From Bacteriovoracaceae bacterium (GTDB lineage Bacteria > Bdellovibrionota > Bacteriovoracia > Bacteriovoracales > Bacteriovoracaceae), in NCBI GenBank assembly GCA_023151145.1, contig JAKLJM010000164.1, positions 1-5,764 of the forward strand: 5,764 nucleotides of DNA, written 5' to 3'. The stretch's first letter is position 1. Every line of letters begins with the position of its first letter. The position numbers and the translations under genes are program-made. Below the pieces are notes generated by a model. The model saw only the letters and a program-made list of their open reading frames with translations. It was not told where the DNA came from and ran no database searches. Shown here one piece after another: positions 1-5,764 of the stretch.

Positions 1-1454
1 AATGAGAAGAAAGCGAGGATCGCTAGAGGGATCGTCATCACCGCACTGTTTTCATGAACCTCATGTGCGTGGTGATCATCGTGTCCATGGTTATCATGCT
101 GGTCGTGGTGGTTGTCATGCTTTGCTGGTTCAACTAAAAACACTAAACATAACCATCTAGTCATATAAAATGCTGTTAAAAGAGCTGTGATCAAAGCGAT
201 GATGTATAAGAACACACCATTTCCTGGTCTATTTAATGTTTGCCAAAGAATTTCATCTTTTGAGAAAAATCCTGAAAATCCAGGAATTCCACAAATGGCT
301 AAATAACCAAATACTACTGTCCAAAAAGTTAATGGCATTTTCTTTTTTAAGCCACCCATTTTAAAGATGTCTTGTTCGTGGTGAGTCGCATAGATGACAG
401 AGGCTGCACCTAAGAACAACAATGCTTTAAAGAAAGCGTGTGTAAATACGTGAAACATACCAGTTGAAAAAGCGCCAACACCAACAGCTAAAATCATGTA
501 TCCGAGTTGAGATACAGTTGAGTAGGCTAGAATTTTTTTGATGTCTCTTTGAGTAATGGCAATTAGTGCAGCAAGAAGAGCCGTCAATGCTCCAACCCAT
601 GCAATCACATCCATCACGACATCTAAATGAACAATAACGTTTGAAACTCTACATAGTAAAAAGATACCTGCTGTAACCATGGTCGCAGCATGCATTAATG
701 CTGATACTGGAGTTGGCCCCATCATGGCGTCTGGTAACCAAACGAATAATGGAATTTGCGCAGACTTACCTGCAGCTCCTAAAACTAATAATAATCCTGA
801 AGCTACTAATAATTCTTTATTTTGAAGAATTAGGTCCATGTTCGGAGTTTGAAGATCTTTAAATGAGATTGTGTTAAAAGCGATAGCAAAACCAATCATC
901 CCTAAAACAACACCAAAATCACCAACTCGGTTGGCAAGAAAGGCTTTTTTGGCAGCTGTCCCATTTTTTGTATGTTCATACCAAAAACCAATTAATAAAT
1001 ATGAACTTAAACCAACACCTTCCCATCCCATGAAGAGAACTAAAAAGTTTTCTCCGTGAACAAGAAGTAACATTGAAGTTGCAAAGAGAGCAAAGAAAGC
1101 AAAAAACTTTCCTACATTTTCTTCGTGGTCCATATACTTAATTGAAAAGAAAGCAATAGCTGAACCAATACCCGTTACCATTAAACTTAAAATGATTGAA
1201 AGCTCATCGACCATAAAGGCAAAATTAAACTTTAATGTTTTATAGCTTAACCATTCCCATAAATGTGTAACGACTGGCCCATTTACCTTCACATGCATAT
1301 AAAGCATGATCACACAGACAAAAGAGGCAAGAAGACCTAAAAATGTAATCATACCCGCTTGGACATGAGTTAACTTTTTCGGAATTAAAGCACTGTTGAT
1401 GACAAATGCTAGTAATGGAAAAAATGGTACAAGAGCTAAATAGTTTTCGATCAT
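1..1454 (-). CDS. nuoL: NADH-quinone oxidoreductase subunit L (NuoL/ND5), 3' end cut by the window edge
   Basis: This is the distal antiporter-like proton-pumping subunit of complex I, an integral membrane protein. I translated the minus strand by hand from the ATG at 1454: 484 codons stay open to the window edge. E. coli NuoL has about 613 residues, so roughly the last 130 (final helices and the lateral helix HL) are missing. Visible signatures are MGWEGVGLSSYLLIGF with the TM5 glutamate E145, AGKSAQIPLFVWLPDAM with K230, HAATMVTAG with H255, RDIKKILAYSTVSQLGYM at 303-320, HVFTHAFFKALLFLGA with H335, H339 and K343, and GFFSKDEIL with K399 and D400. These match the E. coli proton-path residues almost position for position. 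A histidine-rich loop lies at residues 446-467. The start is 4 nt after the nuoK stop, with a weak CAGAG Shine-Dalgarno 7 nt upstream, so translation is probably coupled to nuoK. The NuoL-type KDEIL and HAATM motifs separate it from NuoM and Mrp/MbhH-like relatives. Confidence 0.97.
   Translation of the reverse strand, partial: MIENYLALVPFFPLLAFVINSALIPKKLTHVQAGMITFLGLLASFVCVIMLYMHVKVNGPVVTHLWEWLSYKTLKFNFAFMVDELSIILSLMVTGIGSAIAFFSIKYMDHEENVGKFFAFFALFATSMLLLVHGENFLVLFMGWEGVGLSSYLLIGFWYEHTKNGTAAKKAFLANRVGDFGVVLGMIGFAIAFNTISFKDLQTPNMDLILQNKELLVASGLLLVLGAAGKSAQIPLFVWLPDAMMGPTPVSALMHAATMVTAGIFLLCRVSNVIVHLDVVMDVIAWVGALTALLAALIAITQRDIKKILAYSTVSQLGYMILAVGVGAFSTGMFHVFTHAFFKALLFLGAASVIYATHHEQDIFKMGGLKKKMPLTFWTVVFGYLAICGIPGFSGFFSKDEILWQTLNRPGNGVFLYIIALITALLTAFYMTRWLCLVFLVEPAKHDNHHDQHDNHGHDDHHAHEVHENSAVMTIPLAILAFFS
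54..119 (-). other. Histidine/aspartate-rich loop in NuoL
   Basis: Residues 446-467 of NuoL contain ten histidines, with Asp, Asn and Glu filling most of the other positions (HDNHHDQHDNHG followed by HDDHHAHEVHE). The segment lies between two hydrophobic helices: residues about 414-441 before it, and the helix starting near AVMTIPLAIL (471-480) after it. It therefore replaces a short inter-helix loop near TM13/TM14. Such a composition could bind divalent metal, but that is inference. Histidine-rich low-complexity stretches at this place occur in other bacterial NuoL proteins, so it may be only a tolerated loop expansion. Confidence 0.85.
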
Positions 1455-1458
1455 AATA

Positions 1459-1752
1459 TTACTCTGAAATGATTTTTAGTTCGTCGGTGTAAACTGTATT
1501 TTTTTTGCGGTAAAGAGAAATAATCATACTTAAGCCAATAGCAACTTCGCAGGCAGAGATGATCATTATAAAGAATACTTGTAACTGAGCATCTAGGAAG
1601 CCAGTAGCTCTTGAAAAAAGAACGAACAGTAAAGCCACTCCACCCAACATAAGCTCTAAGCAAAGAAGGATTGAGATAAGATCTTTTTTATAAATCGTTC
1701 CAAGTAAACCTAAGCAAAATAGGAATGCTGATAAATAATAATAAATACTCAT
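1459..1752 (-). CDS. nuoK: NADH-quinone oxidoreductase subunit K (NuoK/ND4L)
   Basis: This small three-helix membrane subunit carries part of the E-channel that links quinone chemistry to the proton pumps. The product is 97 residues, close to the usual 100. The three hydrophobic helices lie at about residues 3-21, 25-46 and 57-82. The two family glutamates are present: E33 in LLCLELML (equivalent to E. coli E36) and E69 in ISACEVAIGL (equivalent to E72). The residue after the ELML motif is G37, where E. coli has Asn (N40). The ATG overlaps the nuoJ stop by one base (TAATG), and an AGGA Shine-Dalgarno lies 8 nt upstream inside the end of nuoJ, so the start is well supported and translational coupling is likely. 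The stop is TAA, 4 nt before nuoL. Identity is secure from the motifs and from the J-K-L neighbourhood. Confidence 0.97.
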   Translation of the reverse strand: MSIYYYLSAFLFCLGLLGTIYKKDLISILLCLELMLGGVALLFVLFSRATGFLDAQLQVFFIMIISACEVAIGLSMIISLYRKKNTVYTDELKIISE

Positions 1753-2258
1753 TATTCTTTTCCTGGATGTTGTTTGTTATTGTTAGCAATAACAACTACG
1801 GCAACCACCGCGGCCAACAACAATACTGTCGCTAACTCAAATGGAATGTAGTACTGAGTGAATAGACGATCAAAAAGAGCTTTCATTGAAGAGTCTGAAA
1901 GGTTAACAACTGTGATCGTATCAATGTTGTTATTAATAATAAGTGCCAATACGCCTAGAGATACTAAGCTTGTTAGCACTGTAATAATTAACTTAATTTT
2001 ACTTCTTTCTGTGTTGTTGGGATATTTCTCAAGATCGATTAACATCATCACAAACACAAATAGAATCGCCACCGCACCAGCGTTTACTAAAACCTGAATG
2101 GCAGATAAAAACACTGATCCAAGTTGATAATAAATTCCCCCAATACAAACTAAAGTCATTAACAAAGCAAAAGCAGAAATAACTGTCTTTTTTGAAAATA
2201 CAGTTAAAAGTGCAAAGGCTACGGTAAGAACTGTTAACAATACATCTACAAACATCAT
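1752..2258 (-). CDS. nuoJ: NADH-quinone oxidoreductase subunit J (NuoJ/ND6)
   Basis: This membrane subunit of complex I sits beside NuoK, A and H. Its third helix carries the pi-bulge that gates the E-channel during turnover in studied enzymes. The product is 168 residues (E. coli 184), with five predicted helices at about 4-22, 26-45, 50-74, 89-109 and 137-160. The diagnostic region is QVLVNAGAVAILFVFVMML at 55-73, which aligns without gaps to E. coli EIIVYAGAIMVLFVFVVMML. The near-invariant Tyr59 is Asn here (codon AAC). PFELATVLLLAAVVAVVVIA near 138-157 matches the last helix. The ATG at 2258 is preferred over the adjacent second ATG at 2255 because AGGA lies 9 nt before the first and 12 nt before the second. 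The gene begins 1 nt after the nuoH stop and its TAA overlaps the nuoK ATG. nuoI, commonly found between nuoH and nuoJ, is absent. Confidence 0.96.
   Translation of the reverse strand: MMFVDVLLTVLTVAFALLTVFSKKTVISAFALLMTLVCIGGIYYQLGSVFLSAIQVLVNAGAVAILFVFVMMLIDLEKYPNNTERSKIKLIITVLTSLVSLGVLALIINNNIDTITVVNLSDSSMKALFDRLFTQYYIPFELATVLLLAAVVAVVVIANNNKQHPGKE
1761..1764 (-). promoter_or_regulatory. Ribosome binding site of nuoK inside nuoJ
   Basis: AGGA on the minus strand lies within the C-terminal codons of nuoJ, 8 nt before the nuoK ATG. Together with the TAATG stop/start overlap it supports the start at 1752 and termination-reinitiation coupling between J and K. Confidence 0.7.
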
Positions 2259-2259
2259 A

Positions 2260-3309
2260 TTAATGATTCCTGAAATGAACGACTAAAACTGTGATTATTA
2301 AATTAAATATACCTAGTGGTAATAATCTTTCCCATCCGAGCATCATAAGTTGGTCATATCTAAAACGTGGAAGTGTCCAACGAACCCAAACAAAGAACCA
2401 TACCATAAGTGAGATTTTAATGATGAATGATAACACCTGCATGATTGTTAACATCAAAGCAGAATCACCAACCAACAACTCCATTCCAGGAAGTAAGCTA
2501 TATCCACCAAAAAAGAGAATGATAAATAAGCCCGACAAAACTAACATGTGTACGTATTCGGCCATAAAGAAAATAGCAAATTTAATTGAAGAATATTCAA
2601 TGTGATATCCCGCTACTAACTCTGATTCACCTTCAGCTAAGTCAAATGGCAATCTGTTTGATTCAGCAAAAATACCCACTAAGAATAATACCGCTGCCAC
2701 TGGCTGAACAAAAAATCCCCACTTCGGCAAGAAGCCAAACCAATAACCGGTCTGTTCTGCAACAATCGAGTGAATGTCGTTAGATCCATACAAAAAAATC
2801 ATCGCAACAATAGCTGTCGTTAATGAAAGTTCGTATGAAACCATCTGAGCACAAGCGCGAAGAGCACCGAGCATTGAAAATTTATTATTTGAAGCCCATC
2901 CTGCAACTAAAATTCCATAAGAACCAAGTGCTGAAACTGCAAAGGCAAAAAAGATACCTAAGTCTGTGTGGAAAACTTCTGGAAAAATTGTTTTCCCATT
3001 GAAATCAAATGGAGCTGCTACTGGAATTACTGCTAGTGGCATTACGGCCACAACCAAAGCAATAAGAGGTGCAATGGTATAAAAAAATGGTCTAACATGA
3101 GAAGGTTCTACTTCTTCTTTAAATAAGAATTTAAAAACGTCTGCAAGTGGTTGCATTAAACCAAAAGGACCAACTCGGTTTGGTCCTAGACGCTTTTGCA
3201 TAAATCCAGCCCCTCTTCTTTCAACGACGAGGATTATAGGAATTGAGCCAAGCGGTAGTCCGACAATAATGGCTGCCTTAATGAGTGTTTCTAGAATTAG
3301 TTCCAACAT
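2260..3309 (-). CDS. nuoH: NADH-quinone oxidoreductase subunit H (NuoH/ND1)
   Basis: This heel subunit of the membrane arm forms the quinone-entry channel and the contact with the peripheral arm. The product has 349 residues (E. coli 325). Conserved blocks appear in order: ERRGAGFMQKRLGPNRVGPFG at about 30-50; LMQPLADVFKFLFKEE at 51-66; AGWASNNKFSMLGALRACAQ at 136-155, followed by MVSYE with E160; FAESNRLPFDLAEGESELVA at 214-233, with E216, E228 and E230 in the charged loop lining the quinone cavity; and WVRWTLPRFRYDQLMMLGWE at 308-327. About eight hydrophobic helices are apparent. The start ATG lies 3 nt after the nuoA stop, with a GGGAAGAG purine stretch upstream acting as the likely Shine-Dalgarno. 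The stop TAA is 1 nt before nuoJ. Nothing suggests damage; the key glutamates and arginines are intact. Identity is certain at family level. Confidence 0.98.
   Translation of the reverse strand: MLELILETLIKAAIIVGLPLGSIPIILVVERRGAGFMQKRLGPNRVGPFGLMQPLADVFKFLFKEEVEPSHVRPFFYTIAPLIALVVAVMPLAVIPVAAPFDFNGKTIFPEVFHTDLGIFFAFAVSALGSYGILVAGWASNNKFSMLGALRACAQMVSYELSLTTAIVAMIFLYGSNDIHSIVAEQTGYWFGFLPKWGFFVQPVAAVLFLVGIFAESNRLPFDLAEGESELVAGYHIEYSSIKFAIFFMAEYVHMLVLSGLFIILFFGGYSLLPGMELLVGDSALMLTIMQVLSFIIKISLMVWFFVWVRWTLPRFRYDQLMMLGWERLLPLGIFNLIITVLVVHFRNH
2268..2271 (-). promoter_or_regulatory. Ribosome binding site of nuoJ, deciding between two ATGs
   Basis: AGGA on the minus strand lies inside the last codons of nuoH. 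It is 9 nt before the ATG at 2258 and 12 nt before the adjacent ATG at 2255, so the first ATG is the better start. Initiation from within nuoH implies coupling to nuoH translation. Confidence 0.65.
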
Positions 3310-3312
3310 GAA

Positions 3313-3672
3313 TTACTCTTCCCACTTTAATGAGTTTGAATTGATAACAAAAATGTATCCAACTAGAAGAATGGCCATAAAGAAAAGAAAGCCATAGATC
3401 ATGAATGTTTGATCTTGAGCATTTTGGTAACCAAGGGCCCAAGGTAAAAGGAAAACCAAATCAACGTCGAATAATAAAAAGAGAATCGCCGTTAAATAGT
3501 ATTTTACGTCATACTGTCTTGTTGCAGATCCAGATGGATTTACACCTGACTCGTAAATATCCATTTTTCTAACTAAAGTACGTTTAAAACCTAACACTTT
3601 GGAAATCGTCATCAAGACGATTCCAATTGCGTTAGCGAGTAAAAAGAAAATTATTAAAGGTAAAACGTCCAT
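3313..3672 (-). CDS. nuoA: NADH-quinone oxidoreductase subunit A (NuoA/ND3)
   Basis: This three-helix membrane subunit packs against NuoH, J and K at the junction with the peripheral arm. Its long loop after the first helix (TM1-TM2 loop) contacts the quinone site. The product is 119 residues, a normal length. The signature is visible in order: YESGVNPSGSATRQYDVKYY at 40-59 (the loop), LTAILFLLFDVDLVFLLPWA at 60-79 (helix 2), then helix 3 at about 89-110 and a C-terminal SLKWEE. In helix 2, D69 and D71 replace the more usual Asp-x-Glu pair (E. coli D79 and E81). The loop has Ser at the position where many relatives carry Cys. The ATG follows the nuoN stop by 10 nt, and GGTGA just upstream matches the 3' part of the consensus Shine-Dalgarno. 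nuoA is usually the first gene of a nuo operon; here it is internal, directly after nuoN. Confidence 0.97.
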   Translation of the reverse strand: MDVLPLIIFFLLANAIGIVLMTISKVLGFKRTLVRKMDIYESGVNPSGSATRQYDVKYYLTAILFLLFDVDLVFLLPWALGYQNAQDQTFMIYGFLFFMAILLVGYIFVINSNSLKWEE

Positions 3673-3675
3673 CTC

Positions 3676-3680
3676 TCACC
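3676..3680 (-). promoter_or_regulatory. Ribosome binding site of nuoA
   Basis: GGTGA on the minus strand, in the 10-nt nuoN-nuoA gap, matches the 3' half of the AGGAGGTGA consensus. It ends 3 nt before the ATG, which is the correct register for that part of the consensus. It supports the start at 3672. Confidence 0.6.
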
Positions 3681-3682
3681 AC

Positions 3683-5149
3683 TTATTTGATAAAAATATT
3701 TGCACCTTGAGCGAGCATCATTACTCTTTCCCAAAAAATTCCTAAGAAAATCACAGGAACCGTCATTGCAGTAATGATCATTTGATTCAAGAAACCAAAA
3801 TGAGAAATTGTTTCATCTGACTCTTGTTTCTTTAAAATCATAAGGCGAACGATTTTTAAATAGTAGTAAGCCGATACGATTGAGTTAAATCCAAGAATGA
3901 TTGCCAATGCAAAATGTTTCTTTGAAATTAAGGCATACAGAATATTAAATTTTGCTACAAACCCTGAAAATGGAGGAATTCCTGTTAATGAGAACATTAC
4001 GATTGTCATCATAATGGCCATCATTGGATATCTGTAGATTAAACCAGTAAATCTTTCGAAATGATCATTGTTGTATTTATCTTGAACGATACCAAGAATA
4101 TAAAATGCAGCAACAGTCATAAAGAGGTAAGTGATTCCGTAAAATACGATTGATCTAACACCAATTTCAGAAAGAACAACAAGACCAGCCATCATTACAC
4201 CGGCGTGTGAGATAGATGAGTAAGCAAGCATTCTTTTCACTGATTTTTGATTAATCGCTGATACGTTTCCAACAGTCATTGTTAATGCTGAAATAATTGA
4301 AAGTAATCCGATCCATCCAATTTGCATTGGACCTGTGTGTCCGAAAAACATCATTGTTACTCTAACTAAAACAGCTATACCTGCGATCTTTGGAACAATT
4401 GAAAAGAAGGCCGTAACCGGTAGAGGAGAACCTTCATAAACATCTGGTGACCACATATGGAATGGTACGCAGGCAATTTTGTAACCAATACCAACAAAGA
4501 AAAGAAGAAATGATGGCATGATAACAGCAATTTTCCACGCTTCTAGTGTTGGTAAAACAGTAATCATTTCTGAGAATTGAATTGTTCCAACGATACCAAA
4601 AATATGGCTCATACCAAAGAGCATGATCCCGGCAGAGATACCGCCGTAAAGAACATATTTTAATCCTGCTTCACTTGAACGATCATTGTTTTTACTTAAC
4701 GAAGCTAAAACATATGAAAGAATCGAAAGTGTTTCAATTCCAATATAAAGCATCAGCATATTGTTGGCCGACGCTAGGATCATACCACCAATCAAGACAC
4801 CTACTGAAATAATGACATATTCAGACTTCAACGAATCATAGATATCGCGATTAATTTTTGATAAATAAACCGCGCCAAATGTCCCAAGAACCATGATCAT
4901 TTTCATTAATGTTGAAAATGGATCAATCGTCATAGAGTTCGTGAAAATCGTTAACGGCAGGGCTTTAAGATTTACTAGTAAAGCTATAAAAGTTGCCGCT
5001 AATCCAATGTAAGTGGTGATGTAAAAATAAGGTCTATTCTTTTCGCTTTCTTTATAAGTAGCTTCCAGAATAATTAACCCTACCATCAATACTACAAGGA
5101 GCATCTCTGGGATATAATGACCAATATTTGCTAAATAGGTTAAATGCAT
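3683..5149 (-). CDS. nuoN: NADH-quinone oxidoreductase subunit N (NuoN/ND2)
   Basis: This is the proximal antiporter-like proton-pumping subunit of the complex I membrane arm. The product is 488 residues (E. coli 485) with about fourteen hydrophobic helices. Key features are LYIGIETLSILSYVLASL with the TM5 glutamate E139; SSEAGLKYVLYGG at 158-170; GIGYKIACVPFHMWSPDVYE at 220-239 with the TM7 lysine K224; K254 in the TM8 block FFSIVPKIAG; NQKSVKRMLAYSSISHAG at 300-317; and PPFSGFVAKFNIL at 392-404 with K400, the lysine characteristic of NuoN at the TM12 position. The SPDVYEG motif and the TM12 lysine distinguish it from NuoM and NuoL. The ATG is supported by TAGGAT ending 5 nt upstream (AGGA spaced 6 nt). 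It lies 20 nt after nuoM, the widest gap in the cluster, and 10 nt before nuoA, so it sits in the middle of the operon and not at its end as in the common nuoA-N order. Confidence 0.97.
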   Translation of the reverse strand: MHLTYLANIGHYIPEMLLVVLMVGLIILEATYKESEKNRPYFYITTYIGLAATFIALLVNLKALPLTIFTNSMTIDPFSTLMKMIMVLGTFGAVYLSKINRDIYDSLKSEYVIISVGVLIGGMILASANNMLMLYIGIETLSILSYVLASLSKNNDRSSEAGLKYVLYGGISAGIMLFGMSHIFGIVGTIQFSEMITVLPTLEAWKIAVIMPSFLLFFVGIGYKIACVPFHMWSPDVYEGSPLPVTAFFSIVPKIAGIAVLVRVTMMFFGHTGPMQIGWIGLLSIISALTMTVGNVSAINQKSVKRMLAYSSISHAGVMMAGLVVLSEIGVRSIVFYGITYLFMTVAAFYILGIVQDKYNNDHFERFTGLIYRYPMMAIMMTIVMFSLTGIPPFSGFVAKFNILYALISKKHFALAIILGFNSIVSAYYYLKIVRLMILKKQESDETISHFGFLNQMIITAMTVPVIFLGIFWERVMMLAQGANIFIK

Positions 5150-5155
5150 TTTTTA

Positions 5156-5159
5156 TCCT
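5156..5159 (-). promoter_or_regulatory. Ribosome binding site of nuoN
   Basis: AGGA on the minus strand lies 6 nt before the nuoN ATG, in the 20-nt nuoM-nuoN gap. Spacing and sequence fit a normal Shine-Dalgarno and fix the start at 5149. It suggests nuoN can be initiated independently, since the nuoM stop lies upstream of it. Confidence 0.75.
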
Positions 5160-5169
5160 AATTTTTTAC

Positions 5170-5764
5170 TTAAAATGTCGCCAATAATGAAACGAGTTGT
5201 CCCACTGATGCTTTCATCATGTTTAATAATGGAGACGGGTAAATACCAAAGAAAATAACGGCAATCACAAGTGGAGTCATATAAAGAATCTCTACTTTTG
5301 TTACGTCATTGTATTCTTTGATTGCTGGGTTAACTTCTCCAAAGAACATTCTTTTGAACATCCATAGAAGGTAAGCCGCACCAATTAATAAACCAATTAA
5401 TGCTAATACAGTAATTGTTGTAAACTGTTGGTAGATACCTAAGAAGATTAGAGCTTCAGAGATAAATCCCGCTAATCCTGGTAATCCCATCGCTGCAAAC
5501 ATACCGATAATAAAAATGATCGAGTAGATTGGCATTTGAGTATAGAGACCGCCGTATCCTTTTGATCCATCTGGACGAACAATCCATCTGTGGTGTGATC
5601 TTTCGTATAGAATACCGATCAAAAAGAACATCATCGCAGCAGAAGTTCCGTGGTTAAACATCTGAAGAACAGCTCCGTTCATACCTTGAACAGTCATTGC
5701 CGCGAAACCGACCATAACAAATCCCATGTGCGAAATAGAAGAGTAGGCGATTAGTTTCTTAACA
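5170..5764 (-). CDS. nuoM: NADH-quinone oxidoreductase subunit M (NuoM/ND4), 5' part cut by the window edge
   Basis: This is the central antiporter-like proton-pumping subunit of complex I. Only the C-terminal 197 residues are in the window (E. coli NuoM has about 509). The frame stays open through the right edge, and the twelve codons before the first visible Met read VKKLIAYSSISH. That Met (5727) is therefore internal (ISHMGFVMVGF), not a start. Visible blocks are KKLIAYSSISHMGFVMVGF, MFNHGTSAAMMFFLIGILYE followed by RSHHR, MFAAMGLPGLAGFISEALIF, and YLLWMFKRMFFGEVNP. These match NuoM in order, including the LPGLAGFISE helix and the WMFKRMFFG segment. About five hydrophobic helices are included. 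The stop is TAA, followed by a 20-nt gap to nuoN, reproducing the usual M-N adjacency. The TSAAMMFF and SHMGF blocks favour NuoM over NuoL or NuoN. Confidence 0.96.
   Translation of the reverse strand, partial: VKKLIAYSSISHMGFVMVGFAAMTVQGMNGAVLQMFNHGTSAAMMFFLIGILYERSHHRWIVRPDGSKGYGGLYTQMPIYSIIFIIGMFAAMGLPGLAGFISEALIFLGIYQQFTTITVLALIGLLIGAAYLLWMFKRMFFGEVNPAIKEYNDVTKVEILYMTPLVIAVIFFGIYPSPLLNMMKASVGQLVSLLATF

Noticed and set aside
871..1059. Plus-strand open frame of 62 codons inside nuoL
   Set aside because: It is antisense to well-conserved nuoL codons. The product is basic and proline-rich with no family likeness and no convincing ribosome binding site. It is a shadow frame.
1..1454. Possibility that the cluster is an Mrp antiporter or a membrane-bound hydrogenase (Mbh/Ech/Hyf) rather than complex I
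   Set aside because: A genuine NuoA, NuoH with GPNRVGP and the FAESNR block, NuoJ, NuoK and three distinct L/M/N paralogues are present together. Mrp lacks NuoH and NuoA, and the hydrogenases usually have fewer antiporter-like subunits and no NuoA.
1451..1663. Second minus-strand open frame overlapping nuoK
   Set aside because: It overlaps nuoK in another frame. The nuoK frame carries both family glutamates and a proper start, while this frame gives a Trp/Cys/Arg-rich product without recognisable features.
1858..2783. Three plus-strand open frames (1858-2097, 2291-2605, 2586-2783)
   Set aside because: All are antisense to nuoJ or nuoH, whose conserved motifs account for the sequence. None has independent coding evidence.
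4898..4920. Inverted repeat CATTTTCA / TGAAAATG with a 7-base loop
   Set aside because: It lies in the middle of nuoN and codes for ordinary residues (FSTLMKM region). It is AT-rich, has no T-run, and is not near a gene end, so it is most simply a chance palindrome.
5725..5727. ATG at 5727 as the start of a short 185-residue protein
   Set aside because: The twelve codons upstream to the window edge are open and encode the conserved KKLIAYSSISH block of NuoM, so this Met is internal and the gene continues beyond the window.

Overview
The window holds seven consecutive genes on the minus strand. They encode the seven membrane-embedded subunits of respiratory complex I (proton-translocating NADH:quinone oxidoreductase, type I NDH). 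Read in the direction of transcription, from the right edge to the left, the order is nuoM (3' part only), nuoN, nuoA, nuoH, nuoJ, nuoK, nuoL (5' part only). The five internal genes are complete, have ATG starts, and match the usual family lengths. nuoM is cut by the right window edge and nuoL by the left edge. No plus-strand gene, RNA gene, mobile element, CRISPR array, terminator or clear promoter is visible, and no gene-free stretch exceeds 20 bases.

The layout looks like one transcription unit. The gaps are 20 nt (M-N), 10 nt (N-A), 3 nt (A-H), 1 nt (H-J), a one-base TAATG overlap (J-K) and 4 nt (K-L). Most starts are preceded by AGGA- or GGTGA-type Shine-Dalgarno sequences, and all six visible stop codons are TAA. 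Transcription must begin beyond the right edge and continue past the left edge.

The products would form the membrane arm. NuoH, A, J and K build the quinone-site (heel) end and the E-channel. NuoN, M and L are the three Mrp-antiporter-like proton pumps, listed from proximal to distal. Most key charged residues are visible: the TM5 glutamates of NuoL and NuoN, the TM7 and TM12 lysines, the two NuoK glutamates, and the GPNRVGP and glutamate-rich quinone-cavity motifs of NuoH. The peripheral-arm genes (nuoB, C, D, E, F, G, I) are not here and must lie elsewhere if the enzyme is complete.

The DNA is AT-rich by eye (GC perhaps in the high 30s percent), with compact genes and Shine-Dalgarno use typical of a Gram-negative-type aerobic bacterium. 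A low-GC relative of the former Deltaproteobacteria (for example Bdellovibrionota) would fit, but that is a weak guess. This is core metabolism, and I see no undescribed system. The points worth a second look are the reshuffled, membrane-only gene order, the missing nuoI between nuoH and nuoJ, a histidine-rich loop in NuoL, and substitutions at usually conserved positions in NuoJ, NuoK and NuoA.
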